Positions 54,075-62,703 of a stretch of DNA of 64,000 nucleotides are shown here, piece by piece. Position 1 is the first letter of the stretch, and each line of letters opens with the position of its first letter. The notes beneath the pieces are model-generated. The model saw nothing but the letters and a program-made list of their open reading frames with translations, ran no database searches and was not told where the DNA came from. Origin of the DNA: JAVVUJ01 sp964582545 (GTDB taxonomy: Bacteria > Bacillota > Clostridia > Peptostreptococcales > Anaerovoracaceae); assembly GCA_964582545.1 (NCBI GenBank), contig CAZOSB010000003.1, positions 62,001-126,000 of the forward strand, written 5' to 3'. The position numbers and the translations under genes are program-made.

Positions 54075-55076
54075 ATGGGTGAAGTTTTAACGCAAAGTCA
54101 AATAGATGCTTTATTGGCGGCGGCAAATAGCGGAGGCGTAGTTGAAGACAAAAGCAATAGCAACTCCACAAGTAATTTAAGGAAATATGATTTTCATACA
54201 CCTAAGAAATTTACAAAAGACAGACTCAAGCTCATCAGTAGTGTCTATGAAAATTATGCTAGGATTATTACTTCCTATTTAACTAGCTTGCTTAGATCTT
54301 CCTTTAACATGGAATTGATGGATGTCGAGGAGCAAAGATATTATGAAGTTAATAATGCCTTGACCGAAACAGATATTGTATCCATGATAGATACAAAGTT
54401 GGAGAATAGCAAAGACGAAGGGGATCCGGTGATAATGCAATTTTCCAATCAAGTTATGCACGCCATGATTGACCGAATGTTAGGCGGATCAGGAATTTTA
54501 GATGATTCAGAGGAATTGGAAGGTTATACAGAGATCGAAATTTCTCTTTATGAGAGCATTATAAGGCACATGGTACCTATTATGAAGGATGCATGGCAGA
54601 ACTATGTTAGTTTGGACTTCATTTTTAATAAAATTGAGACTAGCCCAAAGCTGATTCAAAGTATAGGCGTAGATGAAATTGTAGTAATTGTGGTTTTTGA
54701 CGTTGAGTTTAAAGAAACAAAAGGGCAATTAAATTTATGTTTATCCGGAGAATTGGTAGAAGATATGTTCAAAGCCTTTGACAAACTTATGGAGGCAGGG
54801 AATAAGCGTAAGGATAATCAAAACGAAAAATATCCTGATGCAATTTTCGATAACATTAGAGATACAAGCTTGACTATTGAAGCGAAATTGGCAAGATCAG
54901 AAATATTGTTCTCTGATATGTATCACTTAAATGTTGGAGATATCATTAATCTAGGAAAAAATAAGGATTCAGATATATTTTTATATATCGAGGAAGAGCC
55001 TTGGTTTAAAGGCAAATTAGGAGTGCACAAAGGGAATATGGCGGTTAAAATTATGGCATCCGCCGCCAAAGAATAA
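54075..55076 (+). CDS. fliM: Flagellar motor switch protein FliM
   Basis: 333 aa. N-terminal CheY-binding LTQSQIDALLAA, then the CheC-like middle domain and a C-terminal SpoA domain. It directly follows motB; fliL, which commonly precedes fliM, is absent here. Confidence 0.96.
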   Translation: MGEVLTQSQIDALLAAANSGGVVEDKSNSNSTSNLRKYDFHTPKKFTKDRLKLISSVYENYARIITSYLTSLLRSSFNMELMDVEEQRYYEVNNALTETDIVSMIDTKLENSKDEGDPVIMQFSNQVMHAMIDRMLGGSGILDDSEELEGYTEIEISLYESIIRHMVPIMKDAWQNYVSLDFIFNKIETSPKLIQSIGVDEIVVIVVFDVEFKETKGQLNLCLSGELVEDMFKAFDKLMEAGNKRKDNQNEKYPDAIFDNIRDTSLTIEAKLARSEILFSDMYHLNVGDIINLGKNKDSDIFLYIEEEPWFKGKLGVHKGNMAVKIMASAAKE

Positions 55077-55094
55077 GTGAACCGGAGGAAAAAT

Positions 55095-56213
55095 ATGAAA
55101 GAAAAATATGCAGACTTATTTAGCCCAATGGAAATTGATGCCATCGGCGAAATACTGAACATCAGCTTAGGTTCATCTGCGACAGCCATTTCAGATTTGT
55201 TGAGTAAACGGGTGAATATTACTACACCCTTAGTTGATGTACTGTCTATTGATGAGTTTGAATTTGGATCGTTAGAGCCTGCTATTGGTGTAGAAATAAC
55301 ATATGTTCAGGGTCTTGAAGGCAATAATATCATGTTGCTTAAAAGATTGGACATTAAAAAAATTCTAGAAATCCTAATGGGCAGCGAAATTCCAGATGAA
55401 GAATTTGTATTGGATGAGATTAGCATAAGCGCAGTATGCGAAGTTATGAATCAAATGATGGGTGCTTCTGCAACGGCTCTGGCAGATTTTCTGGGATCGC
55501 CGGTTAATATTTCAACACCGATCACTTTTGAAGTAGACAATGCACAGGATTTTAAAAATAAATATTTTTCTGCTGATGAACCTATGGTTGTGGTATCTTT
55601 TAGATTGGAGATTGAAGATACATTAAACAGTGAGTTTGTCACTTTAATGGCCATCGACTTAGCGAAGAGATTGATTGGAAACTTTTCCTTATTCGGTGGG
55701 GAAAGCGTTGCCGTGGAGACAACACCCGTCCAAGAAAGTATTCCCGCACCGCCACCTGTGGCTGCTCCTATACCTCCCGCACCAGCGCCTGCACCTACTC
55801 CGGCACCACAAATGACCCAAGCACCGGTATCTGCACCTGCACCGCAGATATCTACACCCGCTTTTGCAGAACCGAGAGTAATCAATACGCAGCCTGTTCA
55901 AAATGAATACTTTGGTTCAGGACCGAGACCTCAAGTTTCCATCTCGGAGGAACAGAGTGCCAATCTTGATTTAATCATGTCCGTACCTTTACAATTGTCA
56001 GTTGAAATTGGTAGAACGAAAAAACAAGTAAAAGAAATACTTGACTTTAATCAAGGAACATTGGTAGTATTAGATAAACTAGCAGGTGATCAGGTGGATG
56101 TATATGTGAATGGACAGTGCATTGCCAAGGGTGATGTTGTAGTAGTTGATGACTCCTTTGGAGTAAGGATAACTGAAATTATTAAAAAAGCAGATTTTAA
56201 TTTTCAAAAATAA
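55095..56213 (+). CDS. fliY: Motor switch phosphatase FliY (CheC-like + FliN)
   Basis: 372 aa from the ATG at 55095 after GGAGG. Residues 1-200 hold two CheC-type phosphatase motifs: D..IGEILN with downstream P, and SAVCEVMN with downstream P. A Pro/Ala-rich linker (about 215-270) leads to a C-terminal FliN/SpoA domain (DLIMSVPLQLSVEIGRTKKQVKEIL). It dephosphorylates CheY-P at the switch; cheY is the next gene. Confidence 0.94.
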   Translation: MKEKYADLFSPMEIDAIGEILNISLGSSATAISDLLSKRVNITTPLVDVLSIDEFEFGSLEPAIGVEITYVQGLEGNNIMLLKRLDIKKILEILMGSEIPDEEFVLDEISISAVCEVMNQMMGASATALADFLGSPVNISTPITFEVDNAQDFKNKYFSADEPMVVVSFRLEIEDTLNSEFVTLMAIDLAKRLIGNFSLFGGESVAVETTPVQESIPAPPPVAAPIPPAPAPAPTPAPQMTQAPVSAPAPQISTPAFAEPRVINTQPVQNEYFGSGPRPQVSISEEQSANLDLIMSVPLQLSVEIGRTKKQVKEILDFNQGTLVVLDKLAGDQVDVYVNGQCIAKGDVVVVDDSFGVRITEIIKKADFNFQK

Positions 56214-56248
56214 TATAGAAAATAAATAGAATAGAGAGGTAATTTAGT

Positions 56249-56608
56249 ATGGCAAAGATTTTACTTGTGGATGACGCCGCTTTTATGCGAATGATGGTGA
56301 AAGACACCTTAACCAAAAATGGTTATACGGATTTATATGAGGCAGCTGATGGCTTACAGGCAGTGGAAAAATATAATGAAGTTAAGCCGGACTTAGTAAT
56401 TATGGATATTACTATGCCGAATATGGATGGGTTAGAGGCTTTAAAGACAATAAAGGCTTCAGATCCAAATGCCACTATTGTCATGTGTTCAGCTATGGGG
56501 CAAGAAGCAATGGTTATTGAAGCCATTAAGACTGGTGCAAAAGACTTTATCGTTAAGCCTTTTAAGCCGGAACGTATTCTTAAGACTGTTGAATCTATCG
56601 TAGGATAA
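56249..56608 (+). CDS. cheY: Chemotaxis response regulator CheY
   Basis: 119 aa receiver domain only. Acidic pocket D8/D9, phosphoacceptor D53, S86 region MCSAMGQ and the Lys of FIVKPF. CheY-P binds FliM/FliY to alter rotation. Located between fliY and fliO as in B. subtilis. Confidence 0.95.
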   Translation: MAKILLVDDAAFMRMMVKDTLTKNGYTDLYEAADGLQAVEKYNEVKPDLVIMDITMPNMDGLEALKTIKASDPNATIVMCSAMGQEAMVIEAIKTGAKDFIVKPFKPERILKTVESIVG

Positions 56609-56627
56609 ACCTTATGTAATTTAAGGA

Positions 56628-56993
56628 GTGATTAGAATAATAGGAAATTTTATACCATTACTTTTGGCCATTGTAGGCGTAGCTGTTGTCATATATTTGA
56701 GTTATTTGTTTAGCCGATATATTTCCATAGGTGCGGCTAAATTCAATGCTGCCAAATATATGAACATTGTGGATAGGCTTGCAGTGGGACAAGATAGGAT
56801 GCTCTTAATTATAGAATTAGGTGAAAAATATTACTTAACATCTGTTACTTCTCAAAATATTCAGATTCTAAAGGAATTGGATAAGGAAGAATTAAAAGAA
56901 ATAAAACCTGTAAAAAATACTTTGAATCAAGACGGAAATTTTAAATCTACTTTTCAAAGTTTATTGGCATCTAAGAATAGGGAAAAGATATAA
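56628..56993 (+). CDS. fliO: Flagellar biosynthetic protein FliO
   Basis: About 117-121 aa: one TM helix (about 7-30) and a FliO domain (NIVDRLAVGQDRMLLIIELGEKYYLTSVTSQNIQIL). Start uncertain. The GTG at 56628 overlaps the best ribosome site AAGGAG (56623-56628). At normal distance from it the in-frame codons are AGA (56634) and ATA (56637), and ATT at 56631 is nearer. FliO assists FliP ring assembly. Confidence 0.85.
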   Translation: MIRIIGNFIPLLLAIVGVAVVIYLSYLFSRYISIGAAKFNAAKYMNIVDRLAVGQDRMLLIIELGEKYYLTSVTSQNIQILKELDKEELKEIKPVKNTLNQDGNFKSTFQSLLASKNREKI

Positions 56994-56994
56994 G

Positions 56995-57651
56995 ATGAAT
57001 GATCCATTAATTGCGGTGAATGGCGGTAACATTCAGAGCCTAGAAATTTTGGTGATGCTTACAGTCATAACCTTGTTACCTTCTATTTTAGTTATGATGA
57101 CTTCCTTCACTAGAATAATCATAGTGCTGTCCATATTAAGAAATGCGCTGGGACTTCAACAAACACCCCCCAACGTAGTTCTGATAGGGATTGCATTATT
57201 TTTAAGTCTCTTCATTATGGCTCCTGTCGTAGATCAGATTAATACGGAAGCATATCAGCCGTATAAAGCAGAAGTGATTACACAACAAGAGGCTTTGGAC
57301 AGGGCTTCAGTCCCCATAAAGCAATTCATGTTAAAACAAACCGAGGTGGATTCTCTTAACATGTATCTGGATTTTGCTAAAATGTCTCAGCCTGATAATC
57401 TGGAGACGCTTCCCCTGCATATCGTGATACCTGCCTTTATGACCAGTGAGTTGGCTAGAGCTTTTACCATGGGGTTTCTATTATTCTTACCATTTTTACT
57501 TATAGATATTGTTGTGGCCAGTACGCTTATGTCCATGGGTATGATCATGTTACCCCCGGTCATGATATCGTTACCTTTTAAAATATTATTGTTTATAGTT
57601 GTCAGTGGATGGCAACTGTTATTTTCCACCTTAGTGGTGAGTTTTAATTAA
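56995..57651 (+). CDS. fliP: Flagellar export gate protein FliP
   Basis: 218 aa. LTVITLLPSILVMMTSFTRIIIVLSILRNALGLQQTPPN and IPAFMTSELARAF are FliP signatures. No separate cleavable signal peptide is seen, consistent with the short length. It forms the export-gate pore with FliQ and FliR. Confidence 0.96.
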   Translation: MNDPLIAVNGGNIQSLEILVMLTVITLLPSILVMMTSFTRIIIVLSILRNALGLQQTPPNVVLIGIALFLSLFIMAPVVDQINTEAYQPYKAEVITQQEALDRASVPIKQFMLKQTEVDSLNMYLDFAKMSQPDNLETLPLHIVIPAFMTSELARAFTMGFLLFLPFLLIDIVVASTLMSMGMIMLPPVMISLPFKILLFIVVSGWQLLFSTLVVSFN

Positions 57652-57672
57652 TGAGGATACTGTAGGTGAAAT

Positions 57673-57933
57673 ATGACGACAGATCAATTATTAGGAGTTA
57701 TGCAGGAAGCGATTACGGTAGCAATCAAGCTCTGTGCACCTATACTTTTAATTTCCATGGGAGTAGGCTTGATTATTTCCATTATTCAAGCAGCCACACA
57801 AATAAATGAACAAACGATTACTTTTGTTCCTAAGTTACTACTGATTGCGCTAATCCTCTTAGCCGGCGGCTCATGGATGTTGGATACGTTAAAAGATTTT
57901 ACCACCTACATTTTTGAATTAATGATGGGATAA
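57673..57933 (+). CDS. fliQ: Flagellar export gate protein FliQ
   Basis: 86 aa, two TM helices. VGLIISIIQAATQINEQTITFVPKLL is typical. Partner of FliP/FliR. Confidence 0.96.
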   Translation: MTTDQLLGVMQEAITVAIKLCAPILLISMGVGLIISIIQAATQINEQTITFVPKLLLIALILLAGGSWMLDTLKDFTTYIFELMMG

Positions 57934-57939
57934 CCGATT

Positions 57940-58704
57940 ATGTTGGCAGTAGAAAACTGGACCGGTTTTGCATTGATTATGATGCGAATGTCGGGATGCA
58001 TTTTTTTTAATCCTATTTTAGGGAGAAGAAATTTTCCTGCTACTTTTAAAGTTGGGATTGTGCTTGCTCTAACACTGATGATATTTACCTATTCAGAGGT
58101 GAATGTGAAGGAAGCCACTACAACTTTTGGATACATGTGGCCTCTTCTTAAGGAATTTGGGGTAGGGTATGTCATGGGATTTGTCGTCACCCTGTTCACC
58201 TATGTGATTATCTTTGGTGGTGAATTTATAGATGTTCAGATGGGGCTATCTATGGCCAAAGTCTATGATCCTCAAAGTAATATTTCCATGTCTATCTCAG
58301 GTACTTTTTACAATATACTCTTTACATTTTTATTTTTTGCTTCCAATGGTCATATTACCATGATGAGTTTTTTTCTCACGTTGGGAGATATTATTCCTTA
58401 CGGCGGTGTTGCTTATAATCCGGATATGCCTATGGCAATAATAGATTTATTTTGTCTATGTACAATCCTGGGCATAAAGTTGGCCATGCCGATATTGGCG
58501 GTGGAGTTTCTCTTGGAGATGGGAGTGGGCATACTCATGAAGGCCATCCCCCAAATCAATGTATTTGTGGTAAATATACAAGCGAAGGTTCTGATTGGAC
58601 TTACCATGTTATTTATCATCTATACTCCCATGGTTACATTTTTAGAGCAGCTTATTACTTTGATTTTTGACACATTAGGGGCAATTGCGCTAACCTTAGT
58701 ATAG
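57940..58704 (+). CDS. fliR: Flagellar export gate protein FliR
   Basis: 254 aa, multi-span. RMSGCIFFNPILGRRNFPATFKVGIVLALTLM and GEFIDVQMGLSMAKVYDP match FliR. Separate from flhB (no FliR-FlhB fusion as in some clostridia). Confidence 0.95.
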   Translation: MLAVENWTGFALIMMRMSGCIFFNPILGRRNFPATFKVGIVLALTLMIFTYSEVNVKEATTTFGYMWPLLKEFGVGYVMGFVVTLFTYVIIFGGEFIDVQMGLSMAKVYDPQSNISMSISGTFYNILFTFLFFASNGHITMMSFFLTLGDIIPYGGVAYNPDMPMAIIDLFCLCTILGIKLAMPILAVEFLLEMGVGILMKAIPQINVFVVNIQAKVLIGLTMLFIIYTPMVTFLEQLITLIFDTLGAIALTLV

Positions 58705-58751
58705 AATTAAGATAATCAAACTACCACCTAATAAAGAAGGGGGGGATTATA

Positions 58752-59828
58752 TTGGCAGGTAGCGGTAGCGATAACAAGACCGAAAAAGCCACGCCGAAAA
58801 AGCGGAAAGATGAGCGAAAAAAAGGTAATGTGTTTACCAGTAAAGATATCATCAGCGTTGCATCGATTTTGATATTATTTACCGTGCTTAAAGTTTTTTT
58901 CCCTTTCCTAACTCACAGAATTATGGCGGAGATAGCATGGTTTATTGAAATGGCCGGAACCACGGAGACCTTTGAAGCTGGAATGGCTCGAGAAGTTTAT
59001 ATGAACGTGATCTCCGCATTTTCATTCACTGCCTTGCCCCTTCTTTTCACCAGTGCCTTAGTTGGAATTCTGGCCTCTGGCATACAGACCAAGTTTTTGT
59101 TTGCATCAGAAAGCTTAAAGCCAAAATTCAGCAGACTGAATCCTTTGCAAGGGTTAAAGCGGATGGTTTCCCTGAAAAGCTTTGTAGAACTGATAAAGAA
59201 TATTATTAAAGTTCTTATCATCGGTTATGTGGTATATGATTTTTTAATTAAGAAATTTATAGACATTGCCAAAATGCTGTTTTTAGACATAAATCAATCC
59301 ATAGCTTATACTTTGGAATCCACCATAGAATTAATTTATAGCGTGTGTATCATATTTATTTTCATCGCAGGTCTTGACTATATCTATCAAAAATGGGATT
59401 ATGAAAGACAGATTAAAATGTCAAAACATGATGTAAAGGAAGAGTATAAGCAATTAGAAGGGGATCCACAGATTAAGGGTAAAATTAAGGAAAAACAGAG
59501 GAAGATTTCTCTCTCCAGAATGATGCAGGCTGTACCCTCCGCAGACGTGGTTATCAGAAACCCAGAGCATTATGCCATAGCGTTAAAATACGATGTAAGT
59601 AAAGACAATGCACCAATTGTAGTAGCCATGGGGCGGGATGAATTGGCCTTAAGAATTGTCAAAGTAGCGGAAGAGAATGATGTGTATACTATAGAAAATA
59701 AGCCTTTGGCTAGAGCAATTTATGCTGAGGCAGAGCTAAACAAGGAAATTCCTATGGACTTTTATTCCGCGGTTGCAGAAATCCTTGCATTTGTATATGG
59801 AATAAAAAATCAAGATTCAATAAGTTAA
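58752..59828 (+). CDS. flhB: Flagellar export switch protein FlhB with NPEH site
   Basis: 358 aa. N-terminal KTEKATPKKRKDERKKGNVFTSKDI, four TM helices, then the cytoplasmic domain. The autocleavage motif reads N270-P271-E272-H273 where nearly all known FlhB have NPTH. The flanks (VPSADVVIR, YAIALKYD) are normal. TTG start, with AAGGGGGG upstream. It controls the switch from hook to filament export together with FliK. Confidence 0.94.
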   Translation: MAGSGSDNKTEKATPKKRKDERKKGNVFTSKDIISVASILILFTVLKVFFPFLTHRIMAEIAWFIEMAGTTETFEAGMAREVYMNVISAFSFTALPLLFTSALVGILASGIQTKFLFASESLKPKFSRLNPLQGLKRMVSLKSFVELIKNIIKVLIIGYVVYDFLIKKFIDIAKMLFLDINQSIAYTLESTIELIYSVCIIFIFIAGLDYIYQKWDYERQIKMSKHDVKEEYKQLEGDPQIKGKIKEKQRKISLSRMMQAVPSADVVIRNPEHYAIALKYDVSKDNAPIVVAMGRDELALRIVKVAEENDVYTIENKPLARAIYAEAELNKEIPMDFYSAVAEILAFVYGIKNQDSIS

Positions 59829-59862
59829 ACCAAATGATTCTAAAGAAAAATGGAGAATAAGC

Positions 59863-61278
59863 ATGATCGATTTGATAAAACCCACCACCCCCTCTATGGG
59901 GCAGGAACATGTGGGCAGAACCAAACCCCACAATGCAGGTGAAACAAATATTCTCAATGTTCCTGATCCTACTAAAGTAACGAAAACCAATCAACAGACA
60001 GTTTATACAGAACGGCAAAACGAAAAGTTTATACCTAATTTTCAATCGAACTTTGATCAATTTTTATCAATACTGAAAAACACTCCCGGTCTTTCCACGT
60101 TATACTCTGAGCTGTTCTTTTCTAAGATGGGTAGCTTGATACAATCCGGTTTGTCGCAAGGATTTACTGAGGAAATTAATCAATATATGAAGCTACTCAA
60201 TATGACTGAAGGTGAGTTGCTAAATTTTTTGAAGTCTCAGCAATCAACAGCAGTAAAATTTAACGGTCCATTTTTTGATATGCTGCGACAGGTTTTAAGC
60301 GGACCTGTGTCTCAAGATGTGAAGGGTGCCATCGTAGACTTTCTTCAAAAATACGACAGCTTGTCTTCCTCTAACCATATATTAAATAATATTATCTCCA
60401 ACTTAAATGGTATTGCTGGTAAAATACCCGGTAATTTTTCATCGGAGCTAATGGGGCTCATTGAGAAGCTCAATACGGGAAATGGAGCTTTGGACAGCCA
60501 GGCAAACTTAGCAATATTAAAGAATGAAATCATTCCATTTTTGTCCTCGTACGTGGGCAGAACTCATGACTTTGGAGCTGTAAGGGATCTGATAAGCTTG
60601 GTGGTCCTGAATTTGGCAAGATATGAGAATGGAACAGAGGAAAGCTTTGTAAAATCCTTTAGGGGTCTTATGGGGTATTCGGACATTAAGGGCTTAATGG
60701 ATGGAATCAGCATTCAAGATTTAGAAAAGTTTTTCTTAAATAATAAGCCTCAGGATCAAAACAATGCACTCATGGATAAACTGATTAACATTATATCCAG
60801 AGGATTAGGAGGGGAGGCAGGCTCCCAGAGTAAAGTCGCTTTTCAAAACATTTTAAGTTCAATGTTAATCAACGAGAGCGTATATATGCCGTTGGTGCAT
60901 ATCACGCTACCAGCTGACGTAAACGGTCAGTTGTTATTTTCTGAAATGTGGATAGACCCGGAGGCAAAGGGAAGCAATCAACTGCCTAATCCTGAAAATT
61001 GCTTTAAGCTTATGATTAAATTTGACATAAAAGATGTAGGTTTCTTTGAGACGGTTTTATTGGTACAAGATGATAATAAAGTGTTCATAGAATTATTTTA
61101 TCCTGAAGAATACGCTCATCTTGATAGAGCGATAAAAGAGGGGATCAATGAAATCCTTACAAGAAATGATTTTCAAATACAATCGCTGAATGTAGGAAAA
61201 ATGGATAGACCAAAGACTCTATCGGAGGTATTTCCTAAAATCTACGAAGGGAGAAATGCTGTAAATGTCACCATATGA
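59863..61278 (+). CDS. Second FliK-like protein
   Basis: 471 aa, no TM or signal peptide. N-terminal 40 residues disordered, a long helical middle, and a C-terminal region from about 375 (KLMIKFDIKDVGFFETVLLVQDDNKVFIELF) that resembles the FliK Flg_hook fold. The gene overlaps the small FlhB-like gene by 14 bp. The pair resembles the YlqG-YlqH arrangement of other Firmicutes. Identification is by weak pattern only. Confidence 0.55.
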   Translation: MIDLIKPTTPSMGQEHVGRTKPHNAGETNILNVPDPTKVTKTNQQTVYTERQNEKFIPNFQSNFDQFLSILKNTPGLSTLYSELFFSKMGSLIQSGLSQGFTEEINQYMKLLNMTEGELLNFLKSQQSTAVKFNGPFFDMLRQVLSGPVSQDVKGAIVDFLQKYDSLSSSNHILNNIISNLNGIAGKIPGNFSSELMGLIEKLNTGNGALDSQANLAILKNEIIPFLSSYVGRTHDFGAVRDLISLVVLNLARYENGTEESFVKSFRGLMGYSDIKGLMDGISIQDLEKFFLNNKPQDQNNALMDKLINIISRGLGGEAGSQSKVAFQNILSSMLINESVYMPLVHITLPADVNGQLLFSEMWIDPEAKGSNQLPNPENCFKLMIKFDIKDVGFFETVLLVQDDNKVFIELFYPEEYAHLDRAIKEGINEILTRNDFQIQSLNVGKMDRPKTLSEVFPKIYEGRNAVNVTI

Positions 61279-61546
61279 AGAAATGAAAAAGAAAAAAGCT
61301 GTAGCGTTAAAGTACACGGATGATAATATATCTCCAGTAATTATTGCATCGGGGTTAGGTTATATGGCTGAAAAGATAGTGGAAGTAGCCAATGAAAATC
61401 AAGTGCCTGTGTATGAAGATAACTCTTTGGCCACAGTTTTGTCCCAATTGGAGCTTGGAAGAGAAATTCCTGAGAATTTATATCAAGCAATTGTTGACAT
61501 CTATGTTTTTTTCTTGAAGTTTGGTATGAAAAAGGAGAACGATTAG
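61265..61546 (+). CDS. Stand-alone FlhB C-terminal-domain-like protein (YlqH/FhlB type)
   Basis: 93 aa. KKAVALKYTDDNISPVIIASGLGYMAEKIVEVANENQVPVYEDNSLATVLSQLELGREIPENLYQAIVDIYVF aligns to the FlhB cytoplasmic part after the cleavage site, but no NPTH precedes it. Such proteins can substitute for the cleaved FlhB fragment in other bacteria. Confidence 0.85.
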   Translation: MSPYEEMKKKKAVALKYTDDNISPVIIASGLGYMAEKIVEVANENQVPVYEDNSLATVLSQLELGREIPENLYQAIVDIYVFFLKFGMKKEND

Positions 61547-61547
61547 A

Positions 61548-62567
61548 ATGAAGTTTATTCCATGGAAGGCTGAATATGAAACTGGTATAGAAGAAGTCGA
61601 TAATCATCACAAATTACTTTTTAAGCTTATTAACTTTTTTGGAATGATGAATGTAAAGCAATCGAATCAAGAGGATATTATGAGGGCCCTTTCCAATTTA
61701 GCGGAGCAAACCATACATCACTTTGGAATAGAGGAAACTCTCATGGGTTCCCAAGAGTATCTTCTCTTTGATCACCATAAATCCTGCCACTTGGTTTTTA
61801 AGAGGTTGATAGATGAATTAATCATTAAAATTAAGGCAGAATATGACTTGGAAAAGGCCAGAAATGAAATCTATTTTATATGTTCTCAGTGGATTGTTGA
61901 ACATATCCTGAAAGAAGACTTGGAGATGTCCATCTATCTAGACAAAAGCAAGTTGATAGATGATCGGAACTTCCAAGGGGCTAGCATAGAGATTACAAGG
62001 TTGAATAACGATTTGCTGGGCATTGGATTAATAGAAGGAATTTCAAAAGGAACCGCATTAATTCGAGTGAAAGGCAACATGAAGATTCATGTTAAAGTAG
62101 GGGAACGGATTAAATTAAACGTTTTTAACTTTAAATTTGGCTTTCAGGTTTGGGAAGGTGCAGTTGTCAGCAGTGATATGGATGAATTGGTAGTTACCAA
62201 TGTAGTCCGGTTAGCAGAAAGCAATAAAAGAAATTTTATACGCATAAAGACAGATATAGAGGCAAAATTGGAAAGTAATCAAGATAGTGATATGAGTATG
62301 CACCCTCTATATGAGATAAAGATTGAGGATCTTAGCTTATGCGGGTTAGGCTTTTCCAGCTTACATAAGTTTTCTGTGGGTGATCAGCTATCCATCTATA
62401 TGCTCCTCTATGAAACAAGCTTACTGTTTGAGTGTACCGTGGTTCGCATAATTAGTAACGGTAAGGAAGGGGGACATTACGGATGTCAGTTTAAAGAATA
62501 CTCAGAGAGTCAGGCCAGTGTTCTCGAAAAGTTTATTTTGGAAAATCAAAGAGTGATCAAGAAATAG
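61548..62567 (+). CDS. Hemerythrin-PilZ fusion protein
   Basis: 339 aa, cytoplasmic. Residues 1-130 are a bacteriohemerythrin with all seven diiron ligands: H21, H58, E62, H77, H81, H119, D124. Residues about 145-225 resemble the YcgR-type N-domain. Residues 228-339 are a PilZ domain with R228xxxR232 and D261xSxxG266, the c-di-GMP-binding residues. An O2 or redox signal could thus be coupled to c-di-GMP control of the motor. It starts 1 bp after the FlhB-like gene. Confidence 0.88.
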   Translation: MKFIPWKAEYETGIEEVDNHHKLLFKLINFFGMMNVKQSNQEDIMRALSNLAEQTIHHFGIEETLMGSQEYLLFDHHKSCHLVFKRLIDELIIKIKAEYDLEKARNEIYFICSQWIVEHILKEDLEMSIYLDKSKLIDDRNFQGASIEITRLNNDLLGIGLIEGISKGTALIRVKGNMKIHVKVGERIKLNVFNFKFGFQVWEGAVVSSDMDELVVTNVVRLAESNKRNFIRIKTDIEAKLESNQDSDMSMHPLYEIKIEDLSLCGLGFSSLHKFSVGDQLSIYMLLYETSLLFECTVVRIISNGKEGGHYGCQFKEYSESQASVLEKFILENQRVIKK

Positions 62568-62593
62568 ATTTATTCTTATTTCAAATACATTAC

Positions 62594-62615
62594 AATCATA
62601 AGGCAATCATAAGGC
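62594..62615 (+). repeat. 11-bp tandem repeat before the amidase gene
   Basis: AATCATAAGGC occurs twice head to tail. It lies upstream of the promoter and could be an activator or repressor site. Confidence 0.4.
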
Positions 62616-62631
62616 AAAGTCGGTAATGGTA

Positions 62632-62661
62632 TAGACATGCTTTTGCATAATAAGTTAAAAT
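62632..62661 (+). promoter_or_regulatory. Promoter of the amidase gene
   Basis: TAGACA (62632-62637), 18-bp spacer, TAAAAT (62656-62661). This would separate the amidase from the flagellar operon. Confidence 0.55.
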
Positions 62662-62703
62662 CATACGATAAGTTACATAAAATTCGGAGGATGCAAAAGA
62701 CAA

